The position numbers were made by a program, and so were the translations under genes. Under the pieces are notes generated by a model. It had not been told where the DNA came from and searched no databases. It was given only the letters and a program-made list of their open reading frames with translations. This document shows positions 32,594-41,350 of a stretch of DNA of 64,000 nt, in pieces. The DNA is from Treponema sp. (GTDB lineage Bacteria; Spirochaetota; Spirochaetia; Treponematales; Breznakiellaceae), in NCBI GenBank assembly GCA_009777535.1, contig WRLP01000006.1, positions 80,432-144,431 of the forward strand. Reading direction: 5' to 3'. The number at the start of each line of letters is the position of its first letter. Positions within the stretch are counted from its first letter, which is position 1.

Positions 32594-34044
32594 ACAGCGC
32601 GCTGTTTACCGATTTTTATTCCCTTACAATGGCCCAGGGATATTATAAAAGAGGCATGAACGATACTGCCGTTTTTGAAATGTTTTTCCGGCGGCAGCCC
32701 TTTGACGGCGGTTACGCGATATTCGCCGGTCTTGGAACATTGCTTGAACAGCTTGCTGATTTTTCCTTTTCCGGCAGCGATATCGATTATCTTAAAGAGC
32801 TGAAACTGTTCGAAGAATCCTTTATTGAATATCTTAAAAGTTTTCGTTTTAAGGGATCGCTTTGGGCCATGGACGAGGGAACGGTAGTATTTCCACAGGA
32901 GCCCCTTATAAGGGTTGAAGGGAACCTTATCGAATGTCAGCTAATCGAGGGAATGCTGCTGAATACAATTAACTACCAGAGCCTGATTGCGACCAAGACA
33001 TGCAGGGCATATCTGGCTTCCGGCGCCGGCGCCGTGATTGAATTCGGTATGCGCCGGGCTCAGGGGCCGGACGGAGCCATGTCGGCATCCAGAGCCGCAT
33101 ATATCGGCGGCGCCTGCGGCAGCAGCAATACAATGGCCGGAAAAGTTTTCGGCATTCCGGTAATGGGTACCATGGCACATTCCTGGGTGATGTCCTTTGA
33201 CAGCGAGGAAGAGGCCTTTGACGCCTATGCCGCCCTTTACCCGGATAGAGCGTCCTTTATTCTCGATACATACGATACTCTTAAAAGCGGAATCGCCAAT
33301 GCCGTCAGAGCGGGAGCGAAACTTGCCGCCAAGGGAAAGAATTTCGGTGTCAGGCTGGATTCGGGAGACATTCAGTATCTTTCGACAGAGGTTAGAAAAA
33401 GACTGGACGAGGCCGGTTTTACAAAAGCGAAAATCACCGTATCCAACGAGTTGGATGAATCGATAATAGAAACCCTTGTAAAAGCCGGAGCTCCTGTCGA
33501 CAGCTGGGGGATAGGCAGCAAGATGGTTACAGGCGCATCCGACGCCGCCTTTACCGGCGTGTATAAACTTTCAGCCTGCCGCAAAGAGGGGGGGGGTACT
33601 GACCCTGTTATGAAATTCTCGGATAATCCCGAAAAAACAACCAATCCCGGCATAAAGCAGGTATGGCGTATAACTGATGCCAATGACCATGCGGCGGCGG
33701 ATGTCCTTAGTCTTGATGAGAGCGGCGACAAACTGGAAAGCGGCTTTCACCGCGCCTTCTGGCACCCTTCAGGGGACTACAGGCATTTTTATCACACCAT
33801 AGAAAATGTCCGGCCGCTGCTGGAACCATGGATAAAGAACGGCAAACTTTCCCGTCCCCTTCCCTCGTTATCTGAAATCCGCTCCCATGCCGCCGCCTGC
33901 CTCGATCAGTTCGATTCAACCTACAAGCGCCTGTTAAACCCCCATGTATACAAGGTTGCCGTAACAGAAAAACTCCGCGCCCTTAAACTGGATTTGATCA
34001 ACAAGCACCTTGGAAACAAAAATTCTGGTAAAAATACGCTCTAA
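32590..34044 (+). CDS. pncB: Nicotinate phosphoribosyltransferase
   Basis: Forms nicotinate mononucleotide from nicotinate and PRPP, the step after PncA. It carries LFTDFYSLTMAQGY at the start, EFGMRRAQGPDGAMSASRAAYIGGACGSSNTMAGKVFGIPVMGTMAHSW (phosphohistidine region) and VRLDSGDIQYLS. The 484-residue length is normal. A short insertion-like KEGGGTDP is encoded by a run of nine Gs (33588-33596). Its stop overlaps the convergent kinase gene by 4 bases. Confidence 0.94.
   Translation: MNSALFTDFYSLTMAQGYYKRGMNDTAVFEMFFRRQPFDGGYAIFAGLGTLLEQLADFSFSGSDIDYLKELKLFEESFIEYLKSFRFKGSLWAMDEGTVVFPQEPLIRVEGNLIECQLIEGMLLNTINYQSLIATKTCRAYLASGAGAVIEFGMRRAQGPDGAMSASRAAYIGGACGSSNTMAGKVFGIPVMGTMAHSWVMSFDSEEEAFDAYAALYPDRASFILDTYDTLKSGIANAVRAGAKLAAKGKNFGVRLDSGDIQYLSTEVRKRLDEAGFTKAKITVSNELDESIIETLVKAGAPVDSWGIGSKMVTGASDAAFTGVYKLSACRKEGGGTDPVMKFSDNPEKTTNPGIKQVWRITDANDHAAADVLSLDESGDKLESGFHRAFWHPSGDYRHFYHTIENVRPLLEPWIKNGKLSRPLPSLSEIRSHAAACLDQFDSTYKRLLNPHVYKVAVTEKLRALKLDLINKHLGNKNSGKNTL
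33588..33596 (+). repeat. G9 homopolymer tract inside pncB
   Basis: Nine consecutive Gs followed by TACTGACCC; GGGT and ACCC form short complementary arms. A change in G number would shift the pncB frame at about residue 335. Confidence 0.9.
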
Positions 34045-35705
34045 TACTTAAATTCGCTCTCGCCGATGAACTCGCGTAAAATGCTGTTTCCAGGCACATA
34101 CTGCGGCGGAATGGGGGCGAAGTTTTCAAGGAACGAAAGCAGCCTGACAGCTTCGGAATATTCACACATACCCGGCTTTACCGCCCGCAGCATCGGTTCG
34201 GCATAATACTTCAGCACCGAAAGCTCATAGTCCAGGGCCGAGTTGAACGCCGCATCCGCCGTATTCTGAAACGGAAAAATATGCTTGCGCTCCCCTGCCT
34301 GCACGCTGGGCCACATTTTAATAGTGCCGGCGGCATCCTTGTTGCGGAACTGGTTATCGCGCACCATGCGCCTAAGCAGCCGGTTATCGCTGGTCGGGAT
34401 ACGGTTGTGATCATCAAGATTAAGCTGGGTCAGCGCCGAAACATACAGCTTGAACTTTGTTTCCCGATCTATGTTAGGTGTCAATGCATCGTTAAGCGCA
34501 TGGATTCCTTCCACAATTAACACTGTACGCCTGTCCAATTTAATCTTCCTGCCGCCGGAAGGTTTTCTGGAGCCGGTCTTGAAATCGTATACAGGAAGCG
34601 TTACATCCTCGCCCCGGTACAGCGCCAAAAGCTGTTCATTAAGGAAGGGAAGATCCAGGGCTTCCAGACATTCATAATCCGGCTGGCCCTTTTCGTCCTT
34701 GGGGGTACTCGCCGTTCCTACATAGTAATCGTCAAGGCCAATGGCAATGGGTTTTATTCCCAATACCATTAATTCCAGGGCAAGCCTTTTGGCGCTTGTG
34801 GTTTTACCCGAACTTGAAGGACCGGCAAGAAGAATCATTTTAACTGTGCCGCGCCTCTCGTATATTAAATCGGCTATATCCGCCAGTTTGCGCGCCTGAT
34901 GGGCTTCCGCAATCCTTATATAATCCTGAATTGTCCTTTTTGCAACCAGGGAATTTAATTCGCCGACTACTCTTACGCCGACAATGCGCCCCCATCTTTT
35001 GTATTCATTGTAAACCCGAAAGATGCTGGGCTCATCTACAAAGGGCTCTATCTCATTACCTTTTCCAATACCGGGGAAACGTAAAAGAAGACCTTCCTTG
35101 TACGGCATTAGCTCAAACGAAGCAAGCAGGCCGGTACGCGGCAACAAAGGCTCAACATAAATATCCATGTAACCATTGCACTCATTTATCTTCAGACGGG
35201 AGGAACTGCGCTGGTCCAAAAGTAGCAGGGTATCTGTCTGGTTATTTTTTTTAAATAAATCAAGAGCTTCTTCGAATGCAATATGCTTGAATGTAATCGG
35301 AAGGTCTTCTTTTACCAACTCCTCCATTGCAGACGAAAGAGAAGAAACATCTTCTGATGAGGGCTGCACGCCTTCGGTAAAAGTATAATAATAGCTGTTG
35401 CCCAGTGAATGTCCGACATAGAGTCTGCGCTCAGGAAATATTTTCCGTTGGGCAACCGCAAGCAGAAACGCCAGGGAACGGCGGTATATCATTGCCCCTT
35501 CCGGAGAATCAATGAGCACAGGTTCCAGGAATGAATTGAACGTCAGCGGAGTTTCCACAGGCCGTATCTCGTTGTTTACCTTGAATGCAGCGATTTTTTC
35601 TATTGGAACACCGAAACGCCCGGCCAAAGTTTTCGCCCTGGTCCCGTAGGCGCATTCCTCTTCACCTTTTTCATTACCGGCAAAACGAACAATAATATCA
35701 CTCAT
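34041..35705 (-). CDS. Uridine-kinase-like nucleoside kinase with TGS/ThrRS-type N-terminus
   Basis: The 554-residue protein has an N-terminal TGS-like and ThrRS second-domain-like half (GTRAKTLAGRFGVPIEKIAAFKVNNEI, YVGHSLGNSYYYTF) and a C-terminal P-loop kinase related to uridine kinase/phosphoribulokinase (LLAGPSSSGKTTSAKRLALEL; LDDYYV; LIVEGIHALND). This two-part architecture is common in spirochaetes, Firmicutes and Thermotogae; the substrate is presumed to be a nucleoside. It is convergent with pncB. Confidence 0.88.
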   Translation of the reverse strand: MSDIIVRFAGNEKGEEECAYGTRAKTLAGRFGVPIEKIAAFKVNNEIRPVETPLTFNSFLEPVLIDSPEGAMIYRRSLAFLLAVAQRKIFPERRLYVGHSLGNSYYYTFTEGVQPSSEDVSSLSSAMEELVKEDLPITFKHIAFEEALDLFKKNNQTDTLLLLDQRSSSRLKINECNGYMDIYVEPLLPRTGLLASFELMPYKEGLLLRFPGIGKGNEIEPFVDEPSIFRVYNEYKRWGRIVGVRVVGELNSLVAKRTIQDYIRIAEAHQARKLADIADLIYERRGTVKMILLAGPSSSGKTTSAKRLALELMVLGIKPIAIGLDDYYVGTASTPKDEKGQPDYECLEALDLPFLNEQLLALYRGEDVTLPVYDFKTGSRKPSGGRKIKLDRRTVLIVEGIHALNDALTPNIDRETKFKLYVSALTQLNLDDHNRIPTSDNRLLRRMVRDNQFRNKDAAGTIKMWPSVQAGERKHIFPFQNTADAAFNSALDYELSVLKYYAEPMLRAVKPGMCEYSEAVRLLSFLENFAPIPPQYVPGNSILREFIGESEFKY

Positions 35706-35900
35706 TCCTGGATAATATAATACTTATGTAGAAATTGATATAGTTTTTTTTCATTTGCACATTATGAATCAAACCATTTTATGTGAAAATAATGCTAACT
35801 AACAACAGTTAATATTATTTAATCAGGAATTTTTTTGATTTTTCCTTGCATTCAGAGCCGGTAGTTATTAAATTTATAAATGATGATTGTGGGAACTGCA

Positions 35901-36716
35901 ATGAAAGAAAAAATTCGATGTCCGGTTGCGGCGGGTATGTTTTATCCTGAATACGGAAACGAGATACTGGAATATATAAATGCTTTTGTTCAAATGAAAG
36001 ACAGCGGCAACCTGGCCAGGGCAATTATCGCACCGCATGGTGCGTGGGAAATTTCCGGTTCCATGGCCGTCGATGCGTTCATGAGGGCAGGCGGCAGAAG
36101 AGAAATTACAAGAGTCGTCTTGTTAGGTCCAATCCATGATAAACGCGAAGAAGGAATATTTCTGTCGAATTCGCACTTTTTTGATACCCCCCTTGGAATG
36201 CTCCCTGTTGACAGGGAAGTATCGAAAGACCTTGAATATTACAGTGAATTTTTGAAAACAGATGACATTCCCCACCTGGGAGAACATTCGATCGAGGTAC
36301 TGCTTCCCTTTGTCAAATATTTTTTTCCCGACGCCAGCATAGTTCCCATTCTTATGGGCAGGCCGAGCGTTGAAATGATTACAGATTTATCTCAGGCGCT
36401 CAGGACGGTTCTGGGGCCGGTTGCTGAAAATACCCTATTTGTGGTTTCAAGCTGTCTCTCCTGTTCCCATGATAAAACCACGGCCCGGCACCTGGCCGAA
36501 GAATCCGTGCGTCTCGTACTCGAAAAAAATACACCGCAGCTTATTTCATCTGTCCTAAACGGCCGCATTAAAACCTGCGGCGGCGCCATAATAGCCAGCC
36601 TTCTTGGAAGCGGTCTTTTAGACCAAAAACAGCCGCGCTTTATTGGGGAGGAAATGGTCAGCGCCGCAGAAGAAGACGGAGACACTGTTTTTTACGGCGT
36701 CGTTTCTTTTGAGTGA
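35901..36716 (+). CDS. Memo-like protein (AmmeMemoRadiSam system protein B)
   Basis: The 271-residue protein follows the Memo family order: CPVAAGMFYPE, AIIAPHGAWEISG (usual APHAGY), LLGPIHDK, GEHSIEVLLPFVKYFFPDASIVPILMG, and a late KTCGGAIIASLL Cys. The conserved His and Cys residues that bind metal in Memo are kept. Biochemical role in bacteria is unknown; relatives accompany a radical SAM protein and an AMMECR1 protein, neither seen nearby. The upstream ATG at 35880 is possible; 35901 is preferred for MKEKIRCPVAAG. The 195-base gap upstream is AT-rich with no clear gene. Confidence 0.85.
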   Translation: MKEKIRCPVAAGMFYPEYGNEILEYINAFVQMKDSGNLARAIIAPHGAWEISGSMAVDAFMRAGGRREITRVVLLGPIHDKREEGIFLSNSHFFDTPLGMLPVDREVSKDLEYYSEFLKTDDIPHLGEHSIEVLLPFVKYFFPDASIVPILMGRPSVEMITDLSQALRTVLGPVAENTLFVVSSCLSCSHDKTTARHLAEESVRLVLEKNTPQLISSVLNGRIKTCGGAIIASLLGSGLLDQKQPRFIGEEMVSAAEEDGDTVFYGVVSFE

Positions 36717-36747
36717 AGATCCTGTCATTTTCCGCCGATAAGCGGAT

Positions 36748-37620
36748 ATGCGAAAGTTCTGTCTTTTTTTGTCGGTTTTACCCCTGCTTGTTGCCTGTAA
36801 ATCCCAGCAGATTCAGCCGGATTATAAACCTGCGGCTGTTTTGGAACTCGAACAGGTTGAAGCCTACAGCATCAATCAATTTAATCTTTATTACAATCTG
36901 ATAATAACCAATCCCCTTCCCATTGAAGCGATAATTGAAATTGATAACTGGGACTGCATAGTTAACGGAATGTACCTGGACTGTGAGAATGCAGCTCTTA
37001 CACTGGAAGGGGACGAAGCGTTGGGAATTAAACTAAAAGTCGAACCATCTTCAACAGTCGAAAAAATATTGACAATGAATCTTGATTTGAAAAATCAGGG
37101 GCAAGTTTTAATCAACAATGAAGGCGATGAATACATCACAAAAATGAGCGTTAATATAATATTCCATTATGAACAGGGCAGAACATACGATTATGAAGCA
37201 ATATCCGACTCATCGTTCCCGCACATAAAAGAACCTCAATTTACCATTACCTCTATTGCTGTTCTCCAGGCGGAGCTTGTCAATACACGTTTCAGGGTCA
37301 GAATCAGAATAGACAACCCGAATATTTTTCCTGTCGCCCTTTCCTCTTTCGGTTATATTCTTTACGGCGACGGCAGGTTTTGGGCGAACGGCAGGGAAAA
37401 TGACCTTCTTGATATCCCCGCCCAGAGCTCGGCGGAAACCAATCTGTATTTTATGATGAATTTCATTGATATGAAGCGCCAGCTTCTCGATGATATAATC
37501 GCCATGCGGGACGTAAGCTACCGGTTCCTGGGCAATGTGGAGGTGGGAACCAACATCGCCCTTCTGCCAAGATTCAAAATGGATTTTGAGCGTTCAGGCA
37601 ATTCACCGGTTTACAAGTAA
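36748..37620 (+). CDS. LEA type 2/WHy-domain lipoprotein
   Basis: Lipoprotein signal (MRKFCLFLSVLPLLVAC, lipobox LVAC) followed by two WHy/LEA-2-like beta domains: FNLYYNLIITNPLPIEAIIEIDNWDCIVNG and FRVRIRIDNPNIFPVALSSFGYILYGDGRFWANG. These domains are common in envelope lipoproteins and water-stress proteins. Specific function is unknown. It follows the Memo-like gene by 31 bases and ends before the second inverted-repeat element. Confidence 0.78.
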   Translation: MRKFCLFLSVLPLLVACKSQQIQPDYKPAAVLELEQVEAYSINQFNLYYNLIITNPLPIEAIIEIDNWDCIVNGMYLDCENAALTLEGDEALGIKLKVEPSSTVEKILTMNLDLKNQGQVLINNEGDEYITKMSVNIIFHYEQGRTYDYEAISDSSFPHIKEPQFTITSIAVLQAELVNTRFRVRIRIDNPNIFPVALSSFGYILYGDGRFWANGRENDLLDIPAQSSAETNLYFMMNFIDMKRQLLDDIIAMRDVSYRFLGNVEVGTNIALLPRFKMDFERSGNSPVYK

Positions 37621-37657
37621 GCGGAACCACAGGCTGTCCAGAAAATACAATATTTTT

Positions 37658-37797
37658 ACCACAAACCACACTAACAACACGAACGTGCCATTAGAAAACT
37701 CATTTATACCTTCAAATTCCATGAAACTAAGAAGAATCATAAAGGTTTCTTAACAATATCGACCTAATGGTTGGTGGCGTTTGTGAGGTTCGTGGTA
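37658..37797. repeat. 140-bp inverted-repeat element, copy B
   Basis: Left end ACCACAAACCACACTAAC pairs with right-end reverse complement ACCACGAACCTCACAAAC. The core (AATTCCATGAAACTAAGAAG) matches copy A at 30140-30280 closely. It lies between convergent genes (lipoprotein and epmA). Short frames across it look spurious. Confidence 0.8.
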
Positions 37798-37826
37798 AGA
37801 AATTGAAGAAACATAAGTTATTAATT

Positions 37827-38828
37827 TTAAAAGGCAAACGGCAATACGCTGTCGATGTTTGAGCGGCCAACAAGGGCCATGATGAGTCTGTCAATGCCAA
37901 GAGCAACCCCGGAACAACGCGGGAACGGTTTTTCTTCCCGGTCGAATATCTTCCAGTAATCGAAGTCCGCATTATGTTTTACAAGACAGGATTTTTCCTT
38001 TTTTTCCGCTTCACTATAAAAAAAACTTTTAACTACAGCCGGATCGGTTTCTTCGGAAAAACAATTTGCAAGTTCAATCCCGTTATAATAAAGCTCCCAA
38101 CGTTCAACAGTTTTACCCTTTTGTTTTGCCAGGCAGGAAACAAAAGCCGGATAATCCAGAAGAACAACCGGTCTATCTGACTTTAATTGCGGTTCAACTG
38201 CGTGGATAAAAATTAAATCGTACAGCGCCTCTTTTCCAATTCCCGGCGGCGGCTGGAGCCCCAGGCGCTTGGCTTCTTCTTCCAGGGCGCCTTCTTTTTC
38301 AGCGGCCTGGAAAAGATCAAAACCCGCCCATCTGCCAAATGCATCGGCAACCGTTATGCGCTCAAACGGCGGGCTTATATTCCCGCCTTCGGCAAGAAAC
38401 GCGAACAACCCTTCGGTAAGTTCAAGAGAATCCAAATAACCGGCGTTCATGGTATAGTATTCAAGCATGGTAAATTCGGGATTGTGCAGATGGCCCGATG
38501 ATTCTCCGTTGCGGAAACATTTGCATATCTGGAATATATTTACAGCGTGTTTGGCGATAATCTTCTTCATCCAGATTTCCGGTGAAGGAACAAGATATAG
38601 TTTTTGATTTTTTCTTGCGCTTCCCGGCGGAAAAAGCCTTGTTGTTTCAAATACTTCAAGGCAGGATTCAGGAATTAAATCGGGGCTTAAAAGCGGCGTA
38701 TCAAGCTCAAGATAATTTTTGCTTTCAAAAAAAGAGCGAATCCGCAGGATAATTCCGGCCCTTTCGCGCAGCATTTCCAGATCCAAAAACAGCTCCCTTA
38801 CGCCAGTTTCCTGACAGCTTCTTTCCAT
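37827..38828 (-). CDS. epmA: EpmA-like elongation factor P lysyl-transferase (truncated lysyl-tRNA synthetase)
   Basis: Class II synthetase core without the tRNA anticodon domain, as in EpmA/PoxA/GenX. The order is LELDTPLLSPDLIPESCLEVFET, YLVPSPEIWMKKIIA, FQICKCFRNGESSGHLHNPEFTMLEYY, and CSGVALGIDRLIMALVG. It attaches beta-lysine or lysine to EF-P, easing ribosome stalling at proline runs. Length (about 333 residues) fits EpmA. The ATG at 38828 overlaps murD by 31 bases; a TTG at 38786 with GGGAG upstream would give an 11-base gap and is a good alternative. Confidence 0.88.
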   Translation of the reverse strand: MERSCQETGVRELFLDLEMLRERAGIILRIRSFFESKNYLELDTPLLSPDLIPESCLEVFETTRLFPPGSARKNQKLYLVPSPEIWMKKIIAKHAVNIFQICKCFRNGESSGHLHNPEFTMLEYYTMNAGYLDSLELTEGLFAFLAEGGNISPPFERITVADAFGRWAGFDLFQAAEKEGALEEEAKRLGLQPPPGIGKEALYDLIFIHAVEPQLKSDRPVVLLDYPAFVSCLAKQKGKTVERWELYYNGIELANCFSEETDPAVVKSFFYSEAEKKEKSCLVKHNADFDYWKIFDREEKPFPRCSGVALGIDRLIMALVGRSNIDSVLPFAF

Positions 38829-40225
38829 TTGGCGCCGCGATCAAACTCATTGGCGAACATGCCGAAGCTGGCGCATCCTGGTGAAAGAACAACAGCACAG
38901 CCGGCCTGTGCCGCTTCCAGCACCGCCGCCGCCGCCGTGTCAACATCATCAAAGGGCCCCAGACAGGATATTCCGGCCTGTGTTAACAGGGGCTTTAATT
39001 TATCACTGCCGCTGCCGGAAAGGAGAACTACAGCCCTTGCCTTTGAGGCAGCATTTACAATCGGTGTAAAGTCAAGATTTTTGTCAGTACCTCCTGTAAC
39101 CAGTACTACCGGCCCTTGCGGGGACAGAGCTTGTACGGCGGCGGCGGCGGCTTCGGGAATGGTCGCGGCGCTGTCATTGTAAAACCGTATCCCCCCAGCT
39201 TCGTGGAAAAACTCCAGTCGGTGTTCAATGCCGGAAAAGAGGGACAGAGCTTCGCGAATTTTTTCCGCTTCCAGGCCAAGGCCGTAGGCTGCCAGCGCCG
39301 CGGCAAGCAGATTCTGCTTCTGATGAATGCCCGGCGTCAGCAGCTGTGAAGGAACAAGCTCTTCGATTTCCCCATTGGCGTTCCAGCCTTCCCCGCAAAG
39401 CCTTGCAAGACCGGGGCCGTCCGCCCCTGTAAGCCAGCCGCCGCTGCGCCCGTCTTCCAACGGGGCATTTGCATAAACCAGGGGACGCCCCCTGCTCTCC
39501 GAGAGAAAACTCCTTCCCCAACTGTCATCGCCGGCAACCGTTACGCAGCCGGAGTCCTGCCCCTGGTAAATAAGGCGCTTATCTTCAACATAACTGTCCA
39601 TGGAGCCGTAACGATCAAGATGATCGGGCATAATTGGGGTAATAACAGCAGCCCTTGGTTTTAGCAGGGGTCTGCCGTCCCGTGCAGTCCTGCCCCTAAG
39701 ATCACCCAACTGCCAGCTTGAAAGTTCAAGCACCACATTATCGCCTTCTTTTAGTTCATCAAGAAAGCTTAGGGGCGAAACCGTAATATTACCCCCAAGA
39801 AAAACGGTGCCTGGCACCTTTTTTAGAATACAGTGAAGGGCGGAGGCCGTTGTTGATTTTCCCTTTGTTCCGGTAACCGCATATAAATTCGCCGGGCAGG
39901 AAGCCAAAAATAGTGAAATATCGGTTTCAATATTACTAGCGGCCTTCAAATACGGTGAATCCGGATTGACGCCGGGGTTTTTTATTATCAAGTCGGCGTC
40001 CTTAAAATCAGCGATCTCGTGCCTTCCCAAGACATACCGGATCGGGGAAGCGCCCACCGTACCGCAGGCCGCTTCCAGTTTCTGTATAGACTGATACAGC
40101 GCCTTTTCGTCTCTTAGGTCGGTTACGGTAAGACGGGCGCCTTTTTTGAGCAAATAAACAGCTGATTCGAGCCCGCCGCCATGCAGCCCAAGACCCATTA
40201 TCAGCACTTTTAAACCAGAATAATC
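38798..40225 (-). CDS. murD: UDP-N-acetylmuramoylalanine-D-glutamate ligase
   Basis: Adds D-glutamate to UDP-MurNAc-L-Ala in peptidoglycan precursor synthesis. It shows the N-terminal Rossmann motif KVLIMGLGLHGGGLES, the ATP loop AVTGTKGKSTTASAL, NVVLELSSWQL, ITPIMPDHLDRYGSM and GIEHRLEFFHEAGGIRFYNDSAATIPEA. The 475-residue length is normal with the start at 40225; a longer frame reaches 40282 but would add a non-family hydrophobic tail. A GGTGCCTGGCACC palindrome is in frame at 39806-39818. Confidence 0.93.
   Translation of the reverse strand, partial: DYSGLKVLIMGLGLHGGGLESAVYLLKKGARLTVTDLRDEKALYQSIQKLEAACGTVGASPIRYVLGRHEIADFKDADLIIKNPGVNPDSPYLKAASNIETDISLFLASCPANLYAVTGTKGKSTTASALHCILKKVPGTVFLGGNITVSPLSFLDELKEGDNVVLELSSWQLGDLRGRTARDGRPLLKPRAAVITPIMPDHLDRYGSMDSYVEDKRLIYQGQDSGCVTVAGDDSWGRSFLSESRGRPLVYANAPLEDGRSGGWLTGADGPGLARLCGEGWNANGEIEELVPSQLLTPGIHQKQNLLAAALAAYGLGLEAEKIREALSLFSGIEHRLEFFHEAGGIRFYNDSAATIPEAAAAAVQALSPQGPVVLVTGGTDKNLDFTPIVNAASKARAVVLLSGSGSDKLKPLLTQAGISCLGPFDDVDTAAAAVLEAAQAGCAVVLSPGCASFGMFANEFDRGAKWKEAVRKLA
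39806..39818. repeat. GGTGCCTGGCACC palindrome inside murD
   Basis: Thirteen-base palindrome with AAAA and TTTTTT flanks, near-identical (one central base) to the core at 3140-3152. It codes for VPGT in MurD. Confidence 0.85.
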
Positions 40226-40273
40226 CATGATAAGGTAATAGCATGCAAGAAGAGCCATGTAAACAGGGTTCTC

Positions 40274-41302
40274 ATGGCCCAAAATGAAATAACAACTCCG
40301 CTGTCGGTGCTTGACTCAAGCGGGCAGCCGCAGAATTTCGGCTGGTCAAGAGAGCCCGGTTTTTTTTATGATCCGGCGCTTATCTGGGGCCCACGCAGGA
40401 GAATATCGGAATCCGATCGCTACATTTTACATTCGCCCACGCACATGGTGGTATTTGAAATAAGGGATGACGGCTGGCTTGGATACATGGGCATATCCGT
40501 TATCTCGCTGAGGGATAAAAAACGATCCACCCAAATTTACAGAACACTGCTTCCAATGGGCTCCTACGAAATGCCAACCGGCAGTGTAAATGGTTCAACC
40601 CGCTACCGGCGCAATAAAGCAAACCTGGATTTTATCAGCATGGAAAACGGGGTTAAGATCATCAAGGCTGATATAAAACATTTCGGCCACCACCGCAGCC
40701 TGCGCGGCCAGGTTGTTCTGAGCGAACCGGCAGCATCGGAGTCCATTGTAACAAATCAGCGCTGGTACAGTGAAAAAAACTCTTTCAGGTACACCCGTTG
40801 TTCGCCCTGGTATATTGCCGAGGGTGTTATTCAATTTGGAGGTACGGAGATTATTTTTACCAGGGGAAACGGCTGGGGTATTTTTAACTGGAATCGCGGC
40901 GTACGCCCCGGGGCGGATATACATTACTGGTCGGCAGGCTGCGGCATGGCAGGAGACAGGCAGGTCAGTTTCAGCGCAGGCTACAGCTGGGCGGATTCTT
41001 CGACCGGAACCGAAAACGGCCTGTTTGTAGACGGAAAGCTGCATAAGCTGGACAAGATCACATTTCACATACCGCCTTCCAACTGGCTCTCTCCGTGGCG
41101 GTTTACCAGCAACGACAACCGCCTGGAAATGCTCTTTACCCCGCATCAGGGGCGGACGGAGCGCAGCCGCCTGTTTTTTTACAATTCCACACGCCGCCAG
41201 TTTTTCGGGTTTTTCTCCGGTAAAGCCCTGTTGGACGACGGCTCCATACTGGATTTTAATAATATTACAGGCTTCGCGGAGCGCAGCAAGCTGCGGTTCT
41301 AA
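40274..41302 (+). CDS. DUF2804 family protein
   Basis: A 342-residue soluble protein that fits DUF2804 (EITTPLSVLDSSGQPQNFGWSREPGFFYDPALIWGPRRRISESDRY at the start; WNRGVRPGADIHYWSAGCG in the middle; RLEMLFTPHQGR late). The family is predicted to be beta-rich and related to carotenoid-1,2-hydratase/AttH-like lipocalins. Its function is unknown. It is divergent from murD across only 48 bases. Confidence 0.78.
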   Translation: MAQNEITTPLSVLDSSGQPQNFGWSREPGFFYDPALIWGPRRRISESDRYILHSPTHMVVFEIRDDGWLGYMGISVISLRDKKRSTQIYRTLLPMGSYEMPTGSVNGSTRYRRNKANLDFISMENGVKIIKADIKHFGHHRSLRGQVVLSEPAASESIVTNQRWYSEKNSFRYTRCSPWYIAEGVIQFGGTEIIFTRGNGWGIFNWNRGVRPGADIHYWSAGCGMAGDRQVSFSAGYSWADSSTGTENGLFVDGKLHKLDKITFHIPPSNWLSPWRFTSNDNRLEMLFTPHQGRTERSRLFFYNSTRRQFFGFFSGKALLDDGSILDFNNITGFAERSKLRF

Positions 41303-41350
41303 AACGACTTCTCACCCTTATGCGCAGAAAAACCGATAATATTAAAAATT

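Noticed and set aside
35706..35900. AT-rich gap upstream of the Memo-like gene, looked at for a riboswitch or small RNA
   Set aside because: Only short, weak stems (TAACT/AGTTA) and poor promoter matches are present; nothing supportable.
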